Origin: Winogradskyella costae
GTDB taxonomy: Bacteria > Bacteroidota > Bacteroidia > Flavobacteriales > Flavobacteriaceae
Direction of reading: 5' to 3'
Assembly (NCBI RefSeq): GCF_013403865.1
Contig: NZ_JABFDK010000001.1
Location: forward strand, 372,001 to 436,000
Length of the DNA stretch: 64,000 bases
Every line of letters starts with the position of its first letter. Position 1 is the stretch's first letter. Shown in pieces: positions 7,571-16,243 of the stretch. The translations under genes and the position numbers were made by a program. A model generated the notes under the pieces. That model was given only the letters and a program-made list of their open reading frames with translations. It had not been told where the DNA came from and ran no database searches.

Positions 7571-9811
7571 ATGTCCCAGATCAAATACTACATATTTGTT
7601 TTTTTAGCGTGTTTTTGTTGTGTAATTTTCGCACAACAAGGTGGTATAGAAGATAAAGACGTACTTGTTTTAAGACTTCAAAATCGTTTAGACCAAGCAA
7701 AATATGACAATGATCGAGGCAATTACTACAACGCTAAAGACAACTTAGACAAAGCATTAGATATTGCAGAAAAAATTGACGATAAAACTAGTCAAGGTAG
7801 AATTCACACCAAAATTGCTAAAGTTCAGTTTTTAGTTAGCGAAAAAGATCAAGCTAATATTTCTATTAATAAAGCCATTCAAATCCAACGCGAAAACGAT
7901 GATTTAGCTAGTCTTGCCATAACTTATAATATAAAAGGTGTAATTCATAGTACCGAAGAAGATTACGATATTGCATTAGAATATTTTAATTCTGCAAAAA
8001 ATCTCTTTGAGCAAGAAAGTTTAGAAGAATACACGTCTGAAGTTACTTTAAATGAGGCTAAAGTTTTTATATCTCTTAGACGCTACGAAGAAGCCAAGGA
8101 AAAGCTCGAGACTACAATCATTATAGCAAAAAAATACGATCAGAAGCGTCGCCTTAGTAGTGCATTAATTCAGAGTGGAAAAGTATATAGTGCACTAAAT
8201 AATCCAAAAATGGCCTTATCGCAAACCGATGAAGGTTTAACCATTGCGCAATCACTAAATAATATAGAGAATGTAAACGAGGCGTATTTAACGCTAAGTG
8301 ATATCCACGAAAAAAATGGTGACTTTAAAAACTCTCATTATTTTATTAAAAAACACATCCATCTATCAGATTCCATATTAAACATTAAACGCGAAAATTT
8401 AGTACCAGGCATATCTGGTCTAAATATTAGCAATTATAATGATGCTAAAAACGCTCAATTAAAAGCACAAATTGATGAAGTAACAGCAGATAGTGCATTT
8501 ACTAAGATAACAACAATATTAAGTATTGCATTAATAACCATCTTGTCATTGCTAACCTTATCACTATATAAAAACAACAATATAAGACTGAATACCAACA
8601 CTATGCTTCATAAAAAAAATGATGAGCTTATTGTTGCAAAAGAGAAAGCAGAGTTAGCTTCTAAAACGAAAGCTAATTTCTTATCTACCGTCACACATGA
8701 ATTACGTACACCATTATATGCGGTAACAGGCCTTACTAACATGTTATTAGATGAAGATCCAAAAGAGCATCAAATTCAACATTTAAAATCTTTAAAATTT
8801 TCAGGAGACTATCTTTTAACTTTTATCAATGATATTCTTCAAATTAATAAAATTGAGGCAAATAAAGTTGAAATAGATCCTGAACATTTTAATCTTAAAA
8901 ACAAGTTAGAAAATGTAATCTCGGCGCTGAGTAACTCGGCTAAAGATCAAGAAACTCAAATTCATTTTAATTATGAAAAAGGATTACCGGAAACATTTAT
9001 CGGTGACCAGTTAAAGATTTCCCAAATCTTAATTAACCTACTTGGAAATGCTATTAAATTTACAAAAGATGGAGACATTTGGGTGAGAGCGTACAAAATC
9101 GATATAAAAGATAGCACATACAACCTTCGTTTCGAAATTGAAGATAATGGTATTGGTATTACAAAAGAAAAACAAAATCATATGTTTGAGAGTTTCTCTC
9201 AAGGCTCGGTACAAATTAACAGAAAGTATGGAGGTACTGGTTTAGGTTTATCAATTGTAAAAGGACTAATTCAGATTCTGAAAGGTAAAATCTACTTAAA
9301 GAGTGAGCTTGGTAAGGGCACCACATTCTTTTTTGAAATTCCTTTAGAATATGATAAAAATGTCGACAAACCAGAGGTAGTAGAAGTTAAAAAAGAAAAT
9401 AAAATGGAAGGATTGGATTTAAGCAACGTTAAGATTCTAATTGTAGAGGACAATAAAATCAATCAAATGATTACTAAAAAAATTCTTAATAAAATGAATC
9501 TTTATTGTGATGTTGTTGATAATGGAGAAGCTGCAGTAGAACAGGTAAAGCATACCACATACGACGTTGTTTTAATGGATATCCACATGCCAGGTATTAG
9601 CGGGTTAGAAGCAACTAAAATCATTAGAACTTTTGACAAAGAACTTACCATTTTTGCATTAACAGCTGTAACTTTAGAAGATAAAATGCACGAGTTTGGA
9701 GATGCAGGTTTTGATGATATTATTTCAAAACCATTTAAACAAGACGATTTTGAAGATAAATTGCATGCCGCACTCTCTGGAGAAAAAATAATATCTAGTT
9801 TCTTTAGTTAA
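7571..9811 (+). CDS. TPR-containing hybrid sensor histidine kinase
   Basis: 746 residues. A signal sequence at residues 1-22 is followed by about 280 residues of tetratricopeptide-like helical repeats in the periplasm. A membrane helix at ~315-335 comes next, then a coiled coil and the phosphoacceptor block FLSTVTHELRTPLYAV with His at about 374. The ATPase domain has ILINLLGNAIKF, EDNGIGI and GGTGLGLSIV. A C-terminal receiver domain starts at ILIVEDNKINQM and has its phospho-Asp in VVLMDIHMPG near 668. Kinase and receiver in one chain suggest a phosphorelay to an unlinked partner. No DNA-binding domain is present. The signal sensed is unknown. Its last bases overlap the convergent lpxK gene. 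Confidence 0.92.
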   Translation: MSQIKYYIFVFLACFCCVIFAQQGGIEDKDVLVLRLQNRLDQAKYDNDRGNYYNAKDNLDKALDIAEKIDDKTSQGRIHTKIAKVQFLVSEKDQANISINKAIQIQRENDDLASLAITYNIKGVIHSTEEDYDIALEYFNSAKNLFEQESLEEYTSEVTLNEAKVFISLRRYEEAKEKLETTIIIAKKYDQKRRLSSALIQSGKVYSALNNPKMALSQTDEGLTIAQSLNNIENVNEAYLTLSDIHEKNGDFKNSHYFIKKHIHLSDSILNIKRENLVPGISGLNISNYNDAKNAQLKAQIDEVTADSAFTKITTILSIALITILSLLTLSLYKNNNIRLNTNTMLHKKNDELIVAKEKAELASKTKANFLSTVTHELRTPLYAVTGLTNMLLDEDPKEHQIQHLKSLKFSGDYLLTFINDILQINKIEANKVEIDPEHFNLKNKLENVISALSNSAKDQETQIHFNYEKGLPETFIGDQLKISQILINLLGNAIKFTKDGDIWVRAYKIDIKDSTYNLRFEIEDNGIGITKEKQNHMFESFSQGSVQINRKYGGTGLGLSIVKGLIQILKGKIYLKSELGKGTTFFFEIPLEYDKNVDKPEVVEVKKENKMEGLDLSNVKILIVEDNKINQMITKKILNKMNLYCDVVDNGEAAVEQVKHTTYDVVLMDIHMPGISGLEATKIIRTFDKELTIFALTAVTLEDKMHEFGDAGFDDIISKPFKQDDFEDKLHAALSGEKIISSFFS

Positions 9812-10802
9812 TAAAGCCCCTAACAGCCGCATTAAATTGCACTGCATTATCTATTTTTATTTCAATAGGCAAGTAATACAGTTTACCTTCCAAGCTTTTA
9901 TAATCGCCTAATCTTACATAGTCCTTTTCAGTTGTAAGTATTAAACTCTTTGATTCTAAATTTTCGATATCAGAAGCTCTAAAATCATAATGATCACTAA
10001 ATTCTAGATGATCAAATTTCAATCCTTTTTCAACTAAAAAATCAACAAGTGGTTTGGCGTTGGCAATACCTGTAACTAAAGTAAATTTTGGAAGTTTACT
10101 CAACTCCTTTGAATCTGATTCTGACAATACATCCATAGCATAATCCACATAGCTAAAAAATAACTGCTGATTACTTTTAATTTTTAATTTAGAAGTGATT
10201 TTTTTCTTTTCCCCTTCCGAAATATCTTTATTACACTTAGTAACCACGATTAAATCTGCGCGATTAGCCCCAGACCTCGGCTCTCGTAAATTGCCTGTTG
10301 GCAAAACAATATCATTGAAATAAAGATTATGGTATGCCGTTAAAAGAATATTAAAACCTGCATTTACTTTTCTATGCTGAAAGGCATCATCTAACAAGAT
10401 GACCTCGGGTTGCGGATTTATGCTTCTAAGTTTAGAAATACCAGCTTGCCGGTCTGCGTCAACCGCAACACTAATATTATTAAATTTTCTATAAAACTGA
10501 AAAGGCTCGTCTCCAATAGTATCTGCATTAGCGTTTTCATCTGCTAAAATAAAACCGTCAGTTTTTCGTCTGTAACCTCTACTTAATGTGGCAAGCGACT
10601 TTTCATCTTTTAAAAGCCGAATTAAATACTCTATCATAGGAGTTTTACCAGTTCCACCTGTACTGAGATTCCCCACACAAATCACAGGAAACTCATAAGA
10701 TTTAGAAGATTTAAAACCAACATTAAACAACCAATTACGCAACCAAGTAATTAGGTAATAAAACGGAACAATAGGGAACAATATGATGCGTATAAACTTC
10801 AC
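9804..10802 (-). CDS. lpxK: Tetraacyldisaccharide 4'-kinase LpxK
   Basis: LpxK phosphorylates the 4' position of the lipid A disaccharide at the inner face of the inner membrane. The 332 residues have an N-terminal membrane-associated helix (residues ~5-25), the P-loop GNLSTGGTGKTP at about 43-54, and the conserved LSRGYRRK and LLDDAFQHRKV segments. The start is GTG 10802. The gene converges with and overlaps the hybrid kinase by 8 bp and diverges from the NIF3-like gene, with which it shares an unusually compact promoter region. Confidence 0.94.
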   Translation of the reverse strand: MKFIRIILFPIVPFYYLITWLRNWLFNVGFKSSKSYEFPVICVGNLSTGGTGKTPMIEYLIRLLKDEKSLATLSRGYRRKTDGFILADENANADTIGDEPFQFYRKFNNISVAVDADRQAGISKLRSINPQPEVILLDDAFQHRKVNAGFNILLTAYHNLYFNDIVLPTGNLREPRSGANRADLIVVTKCNKDISEGEKKKITSKLKIKSNQQLFFSYVDYAMDVLSESDSKELSKLPKFTLVTGIANAKPLVDFLVEKGLKFDHLEFSDHYDFRASDIENLESKSLILTTEKDYVRLGDYKSLEGKLYYLPIEIKIDNAVQFNAAVRGFIN

Positions 10803-10818
10803 AACAGCTAAATTATAT

Positions 10819-10837
10819 TATTTTTGAAACAAATATA
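10819..10837. promoter_or_regulatory. Interleaved divergent promoters of lpxK and the NIF3-like gene
   Basis: Plus-strand TATTTTTG (10819-10826) and minus-strand TATATTTG (10837-10830) are separated by three bases. The predicted start of each transcript falls in or next to the -7 element of the other, so polymerase should not be able to occupy both at once. Confidence 0.55.
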
Positions 10838-10842
10838 CACTT

Positions 10843-11937
10843 ATGATTATACAAGATGTAATTAATCACCTGCACAACTTAGCTCCGTTAGCTTATGCCG
10901 AAGATTTTGACAATGTAGGACTTCTAGTTGGGGATAAAAATCGAAATGTTTCTGGTATTCTCGTTACATTGGATACGCTTGAAGCAGTCGTTGACGAAGC
11001 TATAGAAAACAATTGCAACCTTATTGTAAGTTTCCATCCTATCATATTTTCGGGTTTAAAAAAACTAACAGGTAAAACCTATGTAGAGCGTGTCGTTATA
11101 AAAGCCATACAGCATAATATTGCTATATTTTCTATTCATACGGCATTAGACAATGCATTTCAAGGTGTTAACTCTATCATTTGTGACCAATTGGGATTAA
11201 CTAATAAAAAGGTTTTAATACCGCAATCTGGCACTATTAAGAAGCTACAGACTTATGTTCCAAAAGCAAATGCAGAAGCGTTGAGAACTGCTTTATTTAG
11301 TGTTGGCGCAGGAAGTATTGGTAATTACGAATCGTGTAGTTTTAATGTTGAAGGAAAAGGCACGTATTTAGGAAATGAAAATTCTCATCCTGTAATTGGT
11401 AAAAAAGGTGAATTACATACAGAAGAGGAAGTAGCAATTTCTTTAACTTTCACAAAGCATTTAGAATCCAAAGTACTAAAAACCCTTTTTGAAGTTCATC
11501 CTTATGAAGAAGTTGCTTATGAAATTTTAACCTTAGAAAACACAAATCAACATATAGGTATTGGCATGGTTGGAGAGTTAGAAAACGCCATGGAAACGGA
11601 AGATTGTCTAAATTTCATAAAAAACAAAATGCAAACAGAATGCATTAGATATTCTAAATCGTTGAATCAACCCATAAAGCGAATAGCTGTTTTAGGGGGC
11701 TCAGGAAGTTTTGCTATATCCGCCGCAAAAGCTGCCAATGCTGATCTTTTAATCACTTCAGACCTCAAATATCACGATTTTTTCAGTGCAGAAAATGCAA
11801 TTGTATTGGCAGATATTGGACATTATGAAAGTGAACAGTTCACAAAATCATTTTTAGTAGACTATCTCTCGAAAAAAATCACTAATTTTGCAATCATTTT
11901 ATCAAAGACAAATACAAATCCGATAAAGTATCTATAA
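10843..11937 (+). CDS. NIF3-like dinuclear metal centre protein
   Basis: 364 residues of the NIF3/YbgI (GTP cyclohydrolase I type 2-like) family, which forms hexameric rings with two metals per subunit. Metal-binding segments are visible: EDFDNVGLLVGD, VSFHPIIFSG, HTALDNAFQGV, and C-terminal DIGHYESEQF. A middle insertion of about 100 residues (TYVPKANAEAL to HPYEEVAYEI) is the CutA-like domain of the long YqfO-type members. The biochemical role of this family is unsettled. It is followed two bases later by the CdsZ-like gene, an arrangement that recurs in the Bacteroidota. Confidence 0.88.
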   Translation: MIIQDVINHLHNLAPLAYAEDFDNVGLLVGDKNRNVSGILVTLDTLEAVVDEAIENNCNLIVSFHPIIFSGLKKLTGKTYVERVVIKAIQHNIAIFSIHTALDNAFQGVNSIICDQLGLTNKKVLIPQSGTIKKLQTYVPKANAEALRTALFSVGAGSIGNYESCSFNVEGKGTYLGNENSHPVIGKKGELHTEEEVAISLTFTKHLESKVLKTLFEVHPYEEVAYEILTLENTNQHIGIGMVGELENAMETEDCLNFIKNKMQTECIRYSKSLNQPIKRIAVLGGSGSFAISAAKAANADLLITSDLKYHDFFSAENAIVLADIGHYESEQFTKSFLVDYLSKKITNFAIILSKTNTNPIKYL

Positions 11938-11939
11938 TT

Positions 11940-12725
11940 ATGGCAAAAAAAGCTGAAGTTTCTGTTGAAGAGCGGTTAAGAGCACTATATGATTTACAAT
12001 TAATTGACTCTAGAGTAGACGAAATAAGAAATGTCAGAGGAGAACTTCCTTTAGAAGTTAGAGATTTAGAAGACGAAGTTGAAGGACTTAACTTAAGAAT
12101 GGAAAAGCTAAATGATAGCCTAACTATTATTGATGATGAGATTAAATCTAAGAAAAACTTAATCGAAGAAGCTAAGACTTTAATTAAAAAATATAGTGAG
12201 CAGCAGAAAAATGTTAGAAATAACAGAGAATACAACTCACTGACTAAAGAAATTGAATTTCAAGAATTAGAAATTCAATTGGCAGAAAAGCACATTAAAG
12301 AATTTAAAGTTCAGATAGAGCAGAAAAAAGAAGTTATTTCTGAAACTAAAGATCGTTTAAAAGACCGTGTTGCGCATTTAAAGCACAAAAAAGGAGAGCT
12401 TAATGAAATTTTGAAGGAAACTGAAAAAGAAGAAGAGGCTCTTAACAGTAAGTCTGAAGATTTTAAAAAGAAAATTGACGAACGTTTAGTAAATGCTTAC
12501 CAAAGAATTAGAAACAACGTTAAGAACGGTTTAGCTGTTGTTGCTATAGAACGTGGTGCATCTGGAGGATCTTTCTTTACAATTCCACCGCAAGTACAAG
12601 TAGAAATTGCTTCTCGTAAGAAGGTAATTACTGATGAGCATAGTGGACGTATCTTGGTTGATGCTGCATTAGCTGATGAAGAAAAAGTAAAAATGAATAA
12701 ATTATTTGCTAAACTTAGCAAGTAA
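11940..12725 (+). CDS. CdsZ/DUF164-like coiled-coil protein with degenerate zinc ribbon
   Basis: 261 residues: a long coiled coil (about residues 10-190, rich in Lys, Glu and Leu) and a C-terminal domain. The domain aligns with the C4 zinc ribbon of the DUF164/CdsZ family (NGLAVVAIERGASGG, FFTIPPQ, DEHSGRILVD). In the usual family pattern, cysteines stand at two CxxC pairs. Here those positions read ASGGS and DEHS, so none of the four zinc ligands is left. The fold may persist without zinc. It sits directly after the NIF3-like gene and is followed by a terminator. The family role is not settled. Confidence 0.85.
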   Translation: MAKKAEVSVEERLRALYDLQLIDSRVDEIRNVRGELPLEVRDLEDEVEGLNLRMEKLNDSLTIIDDEIKSKKNLIEEAKTLIKKYSEQQKNVRNNREYNSLTKEIEFQELEIQLAEKHIKEFKVQIEQKKEVISETKDRLKDRVAHLKHKKGELNEILKETEKEEEALNSKSEDFKKKIDERLVNAYQRIRNNVKNGLAVVAIERGASGGSFFTIPPQVQVEIASRKKVITDEHSGRILVDAALADEEKVKMNKLFAKLSK

Positions 12726-12748
12726 ACATTCATTACATAACATATCTA

Positions 12749-12776
12749 AGCCTTTGCAATCGCAAAGGCTTTTCTT
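12749..12776 (+). terminator. Terminator after the CdsZ-like gene
   Basis: AGCCTTTGC and GCAAAGGCT form a perfect 9-bp stem with a four-base loop, followed by TTTCTT. Confidence 0.85.
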
Positions 12777-12879
12777 ATTTAAATTGGTTTAAGCAGCTTT
12801 CTTTTAATATAATTTTAAAACTATTTTACTTAAGGAAATGTAACTTTATACGACTACTTAAATATAGAAAAATTAAAAT

Positions 12880-13542
12880 ATGAAAAAGTTACTAAGCATT
12901 TTAGCTATTACAATACTATTCAGTTGTCATAACCAAGCACAGACAAATTCTAAACAAAAAGCCGTAATAGAGGCCGACCCCGTAGTTGTACCTTTAGAAA
13001 ATGACAAAGCCAAAGCTTATTTTGCAAGTGGATGTTTTTGGTGTGTCGAAGCCGTTTTTGAAAGTGTAAAAGGGGTTGACGAATCCATTTCTGGTTATGC
13101 TGGAGGACATACAGACAACCCAACTTACGAAGAAAGTAACACGGGAAAAACCGGACATGCAGAAGCTGTTGAAATAATTTACAATCCTGAAGTTATAAGT
13201 TTTGCAACTTTGGTCGATGTCTATTTTGGATCACAAAATCCAACTCAGGCTAATGGACAAGGACCTGATCATGGTTCGCAATATCGTTCTATAATCTTTT
13301 ACCAAAACGATGAACAAAAGAAAATCATAGAAGATAAAAAAGCGGCGTTGTCAAAAACATTAGATGCACCTATAGCAGCCGAGGTTTATCCATTTCAAAA
13401 ATTTTGGATAGCTGAAGATTATCATCAAAATTATGAACGACTCCACCCCAATCAAGGTTATATAAGAAATGTATCTGTTCCTCGTTTGAATAAGTTTAAA
13501 GCTAAATTTCCTGAGTTATTAAAAGATGGTGGAAAGCATTAA
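12880..13542 (+). CDS. msrA: Peptide methionine sulfoxide reductase MsrA, lipoprotein form
   Basis: Repairs (S)-methionine sulfoxide in proteins. The catalytic motif ASGCFWCVEAVF and the GYAGG loop are intact, as are GPDHGSQYRS and the AEDYHQNYE block. The 220 residues exceed a minimal MsrA because of an N-terminal lipoprotein signal (ILFSC, lipobox Cys near residue 16) and a short linker. The enzyme is therefore expected to be membrane-anchored facing the periplasm, unlike cytoplasmic MsrA. It is monocistronic, with a terminator right behind it. Confidence 0.94.
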   Translation: MKKLLSILAITILFSCHNQAQTNSKQKAVIEADPVVVPLENDKAKAYFASGCFWCVEAVFESVKGVDESISGYAGGHTDNPTYEESNTGKTGHAEAVEIIYNPEVISFATLVDVYFGSQNPTQANGQGPDHGSQYRSIIFYQNDEQKKIIEDKKAALSKTLDAPIAAEVYPFQKFWIAEDYHQNYERLHPNQGYIRNVSVPRLNKFKAKFPELLKDGGKH

Positions 13543-13544
13543 CA

Positions 13545-13585
13545 TTTAAGACCTATCAGGTTTTGAAAATCTGATAGGTCTTAAA
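13545..13585. terminator. Bidirectional terminator between msrA and the regulatory-domain protein
   Basis: A 15-bp perfect stem (TTTAAGACCTATCAG and its complement) with an 11-base loop lies between convergent genes. Confidence 0.8.
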
Positions 13586-13599
13586 ATATTATGAAAAAC

Positions 13600-14487
13600 T
13601 TATTCCGAAATATACTCCACTTCAATACCAATCATTGGATTTAAAACTCCCTCTTTAGTACGTTTTGGATTTTTATACTCAATAAATCCTTCTCTCCAAC
13701 CTGAATTGTGATAATTAGACCAAGTCTGCAACATCTTATTCTCTGTAAATGTATATCTATACATGGGACCAAAATAAGCGTACTTTTTAACCTTACCATG
13801 TGTGTTAACCATTTCTACTCCGACACATATTCCATTTTCAGGAAACAGAATACCTAAATCTGAAACATTAACCCATAATCTGTATTTTTTATTTTTAGGT
13901 TGAATGTATATATTTTCATTATACAATAATTTCCCTGGTGCATTAGCTATAGAGTCAAATTGATAAAATTTCACATTAAAAGTGGCTATATATTCGGCAT
14001 CATTTCTTTTTTTTAGGTTGATGTAAACCCTATTTACTTTTCCTGTTTTGTTCTTACGATTCTCAATTAGAACTGCGGTTTCATATCCTATTAAAGACGT
14101 AACACTCTGATTGCCCTCGCGCTGTTCACCTAAAATTTCCTTTTCACCATATTTTAGTTTTCTACTAGATATAAGTACCTCATCTAGACCTTCAGTTTTA
14201 GGGACTAATAAGATATCATAAACCAAATTATCTTTTAACAAATTGACTGATATCATTTTAGATTCATAACCCATTGTAGAAACCTTTATAGTGTCAGTAT
14301 TAGTGTTTTTTATATTCAATTTAAAGCTTCCAGATTCATCTGAGTAAGTTCCTTTCCCGTTCTTTAAAACGATATTCGCATACGCTATGACTTCCCCAGA
14401 CAAAGAATCTTTTACAACACCATTAATGGCTTGAGCATTACCAATACTAAGATTAAACAGAACGACTAAAAGTGTGATTATTTTCAA
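13600..14487 (-). CDS. Secreted protein with carboxypeptidase-like regulatory domain
   Basis: 295 residues with a signal peptide (cleavage after about residue 19, near GNAQA). A CarboxypepD_reg-like beta-sandwich follows (GVVKDSLSGEVIAYANIVLKNG, TYSDESGSF, VSTMGYE), the domain found at the start of many TonB receptors. There is no receptor barrel here. The remaining ~180 residues are beta-rich and not recognised (VRINLKKR-like YINLKKRND, YRLWVNVSDLG). The start is TTG 14487. Probably periplasmic or on the outer membrane; no function is assigned. The start of the methyltransferase-to-lipoprotein region lies upstream. Confidence 0.75.
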   Translation of the reverse strand: MKIITLLVVLFNLSIGNAQAINGVVKDSLSGEVIAYANIVLKNGKGTYSDESGSFKLNIKNTNTDTIKVSTMGYESKMISVNLLKDNLVYDILLVPKTEGLDEVLISSRKLKYGEKEILGEQREGNQSVTSLIGYETAVLIENRKNKTGKVNRVYINLKKRNDAEYIATFNVKFYQFDSIANAPGKLLYNENIYIQPKNKKYRLWVNVSDLGILFPENGICVGVEMVNTHGKVKKYAYFGPMYRYTFTENKMLQTWSNYHNSGWREGFIEYKNPKRTKEGVLNPMIGIEVEYISE

Positions 14488-14559
14488 ATTTGTTTTTTTT
14501 AATTTATAATTCCTTGAATATTAATTGTTTTAAACTTAAAAGGCCAAAACAATCTCTAA

Positions 14560-15360
14560 CTAAATTTTCGTCGCCTTCAATTCAAAAATCATAGGAAACA
14601 ATTGATTTTTCATTTTATACATTCCTGATTCTGTCTTTATCAAATCTGGAAATACATCATAAGGACTTTCATCATGCTCATTAAGATAATCAATTTGCAA
14701 TCCAGCTTCAATAAGTGAATTAACAACCTCGCTTAAGCCGTGATTCCACCCATACTCCTTACTCACCATTTTTGAATCTTGGCAGGCATAAGTCCCTTCA
14801 TATTCGTCATAAATTGCGTCCTCTTGGCTGTAATGATATGTCATTTTTGGTTGCCCATCCAAATAATCAAACATCCATGCAATAGGATGAAATTCTACAA
14901 TGTAAAACGTTCCTCCTACATTTAAGCGTTCTGAAATCATTTTAGCCCAAGGCTTTAAATCGGGCAACCAACCAATAGTGCCATAACTCGTAAATACGAT
15001 ATCAAAGGTTTCAGAAATATGCTTAGAGGTCTCTAAAACATTACAACACACAAATTCTGCATCGCGTTGTAATTCGGTATTTAATTGCTTTGCTAATTTA
15101 ACACCTTCATCGCTCAGGTCTACACCTACACACTTCGCCCTCATTCGACTCCAACTTAACGTGTCTTGACCAAAATGACATTGTAAATGCAATAACTTCT
15201 TCCCTTTTACATTTCCTAAAGCATTTAATTCATAAGGCATTAAAGAGCTTTTTCCTTTCCTAAAAGCATCAATATTATACATGTCACTTTGTGCATGTAT
15301 ACCTACTTTCTTATTCCAAGTCTCTTTATTAACTTTAAAATAATTGGCCTCATCTTTCAT
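14560..15360 (-). CDS. Class I SAM-dependent methyltransferase
   Basis: 266 residues. Motif I is KKLLHLQCHFGQDTLSW, binding the methionine end of SAM. The acidic loop CVGVDLSDEGVKLAKQL binds the ribose, and EFVCCNVLE and FDIVFTSYG complete the Rossmann core. The N-terminal NKETWNKKVGIHAQSDMY matches a bacterial methyltransferase family of this size whose substrate is unknown to me. It is divergent from the lipoprotein gene at 15401. Confidence 0.8.
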   Translation of the reverse strand: MKDEANYFKVNKETWNKKVGIHAQSDMYNIDAFRKGKSSLMPYELNALGNVKGKKLLHLQCHFGQDTLSWSRMRAKCVGVDLSDEGVKLAKQLNTELQRDAEFVCCNVLETSKHISETFDIVFTSYGTIGWLPDLKPWAKMISERLNVGGTFYIVEFHPIAWMFDYLDGQPKMTYHYSQEDAIYDEYEGTYACQDSKMVSKEYGWNHGLSEVVNSLIEAGLQIDYLNEHDESPYDVFPDLIKTESGMYKMKNQLFPMIFELKATKI

Positions 15361-15400
15361 GGTTGATTAATTTAGCATGTAATTTAAAACAACTTTTATT

Positions 15401-16090
15401 ATGAAATCATTATATATTGGCTTAATCAGTCTGTTAATCGTCTCAAGCTGTAAATCTGACCCAGAACAGACGACCTTAAAAGTTAATAAGCAACTATTAT
15501 CCATAGCTGAAAAAATTGCAAACGCCCATGGTTTTGGCCATTGGGAAAATGTATCTGAAGTCAAATTTACATTTCAAGTAAATACCGATGCTTTAAACGG
15601 CAAAGGAAGGTCTTGGTCTTGGTTTCCTAAGAGCAACGAAGTCCTCTTTGAATCTTTATATGGAGAAAAGAGATATTCAAGAAACAATATGGACAGTACG
15701 CAAATGGCCAATGACCGCGGTTTTATTAATGATAAATTCTGGCTCTTCGTTCCTTTTCAATTGGTATGGGATACCTCTGCGACAATTTCTGAATCAACAA
15801 AAGCACATGCTCCAATTAGCAAAAAAGAATTACATATGATAACTCTTACCTACTCTGACGAAGGTGGCTACACCCCTGGAGATGCTTATGATATTTTTTA
15901 TGATGATGACTTTATAATTAAAGAATGGATTTACAGAAATGGAAATTCAAAAGAACCTACGCTAATAACCACTTTTGAAAATTATAAAGATTACAACGGT
16001 ATTAAGATTGCGACAGATCACAAACAAGAAAGTAGCAATTGGAATCTGAAGTTCACAGATATAAGTATTGCTTTGGATGATGAGAAATAA
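15401..16090 (+). CDS. Uncharacterised lipoprotein
   Basis: 229 residues with a lipoprotein signal (LLIVSSC, lipidated Cys near residue 17). The mature part begins with an alpha segment (LLSIAEKIANAHGFGHWENV) followed by alternating beta strands rich in Trp, Asp and Tyr (SWSWFPKSNEVLF, TLTYSDEGGYTPGD, FENYKDYNGIKIATDH). This layout resembles the outer-membrane lipoprotein carrier-like sandwich seen in several Bacteroidota families, but that is only a visual impression. No catalytic motif is evident. Its 3' end carries the -33 element of a downstream small RNA promoter. Confidence 0.7.
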   Translation: MKSLYIGLISLLIVSSCKSDPEQTTLKVNKQLLSIAEKIANAHGFGHWENVSEVKFTFQVNTDALNGKGRSWSWFPKSNEVLFESLYGEKRYSRNNMDSTQMANDRGFINDKFWLFVPFQLVWDTSATISESTKAHAPISKKELHMITLTYSDEGGYTPGDAYDIFYDDDFIIKEWIYRNGNSKEPTLITTFENYKDYNGIKIATDHKQESSNWNLKFTDISIALDDEK

Positions 16091-16103
16091 CACTGTATTT
16101 TTG
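16073..16103 (+). promoter_or_regulatory. Promoter of the candidate small RNA
   Basis: TTG (16073-16075), a 20-bp spacer and TATTTTTG (16096-16103) match TTG-N17-23-TAnnTTTG in full. The only thing downstream is a structured, non-coding stretch that ends in a terminator. Confidence 0.65.
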
Positions 16104-16107
16104 CATC

Positions 16108-16227
16108 CTATAATGTAAGATTCGTGCTCTAAGTTTTAACTTAAAGCGCATAGCTTACATTTTCCGCCTTTTGGCGTCTATTATATATAAAGCACTTTAA
16201 CAATTATGTTAGGGTGCTTTTTTTTTG
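16108..16227 (+). ncRNA. Candidate small non-coding RNA, about 115-120 nt, three hairpins
   Basis: Between the lipoprotein gene and a convergent kinase lies a complete transcription unit without an open reading frame. A consensus promoter (16073-16103) precedes it. ATGTAAG (16113-16119) pairs with CTTACAT (16154-16160), enclosing TGC/GCA and a TAAGT/ACTTA hairpin. CGCC/GGCG (16165-16176) forms a second hairpin. AAAGCAC...GTGCTTT (16189-16220), with inner TAACA/TGTTA and a run of nine T, forms the terminator. I recognise no known RNA family; 4.5S, 6S and tmRNA hallmarks are absent. Alternatively it could act as an antisense or 3'-UTR-derived RNA. Confidence 0.5.
16189..16227 (+). terminator. 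Intrinsic terminator of the small RNA
   Basis: A 7-bp outer stem (AAAGCAC/GTGCTTT) and a 5-bp inner stem (TAACA/TGTTA) are followed by nine T. It may also stop read-through from the lipoprotein gene. Confidence 0.8.
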
Positions 16228-16243
16228 AAATAAAATCTAATGT

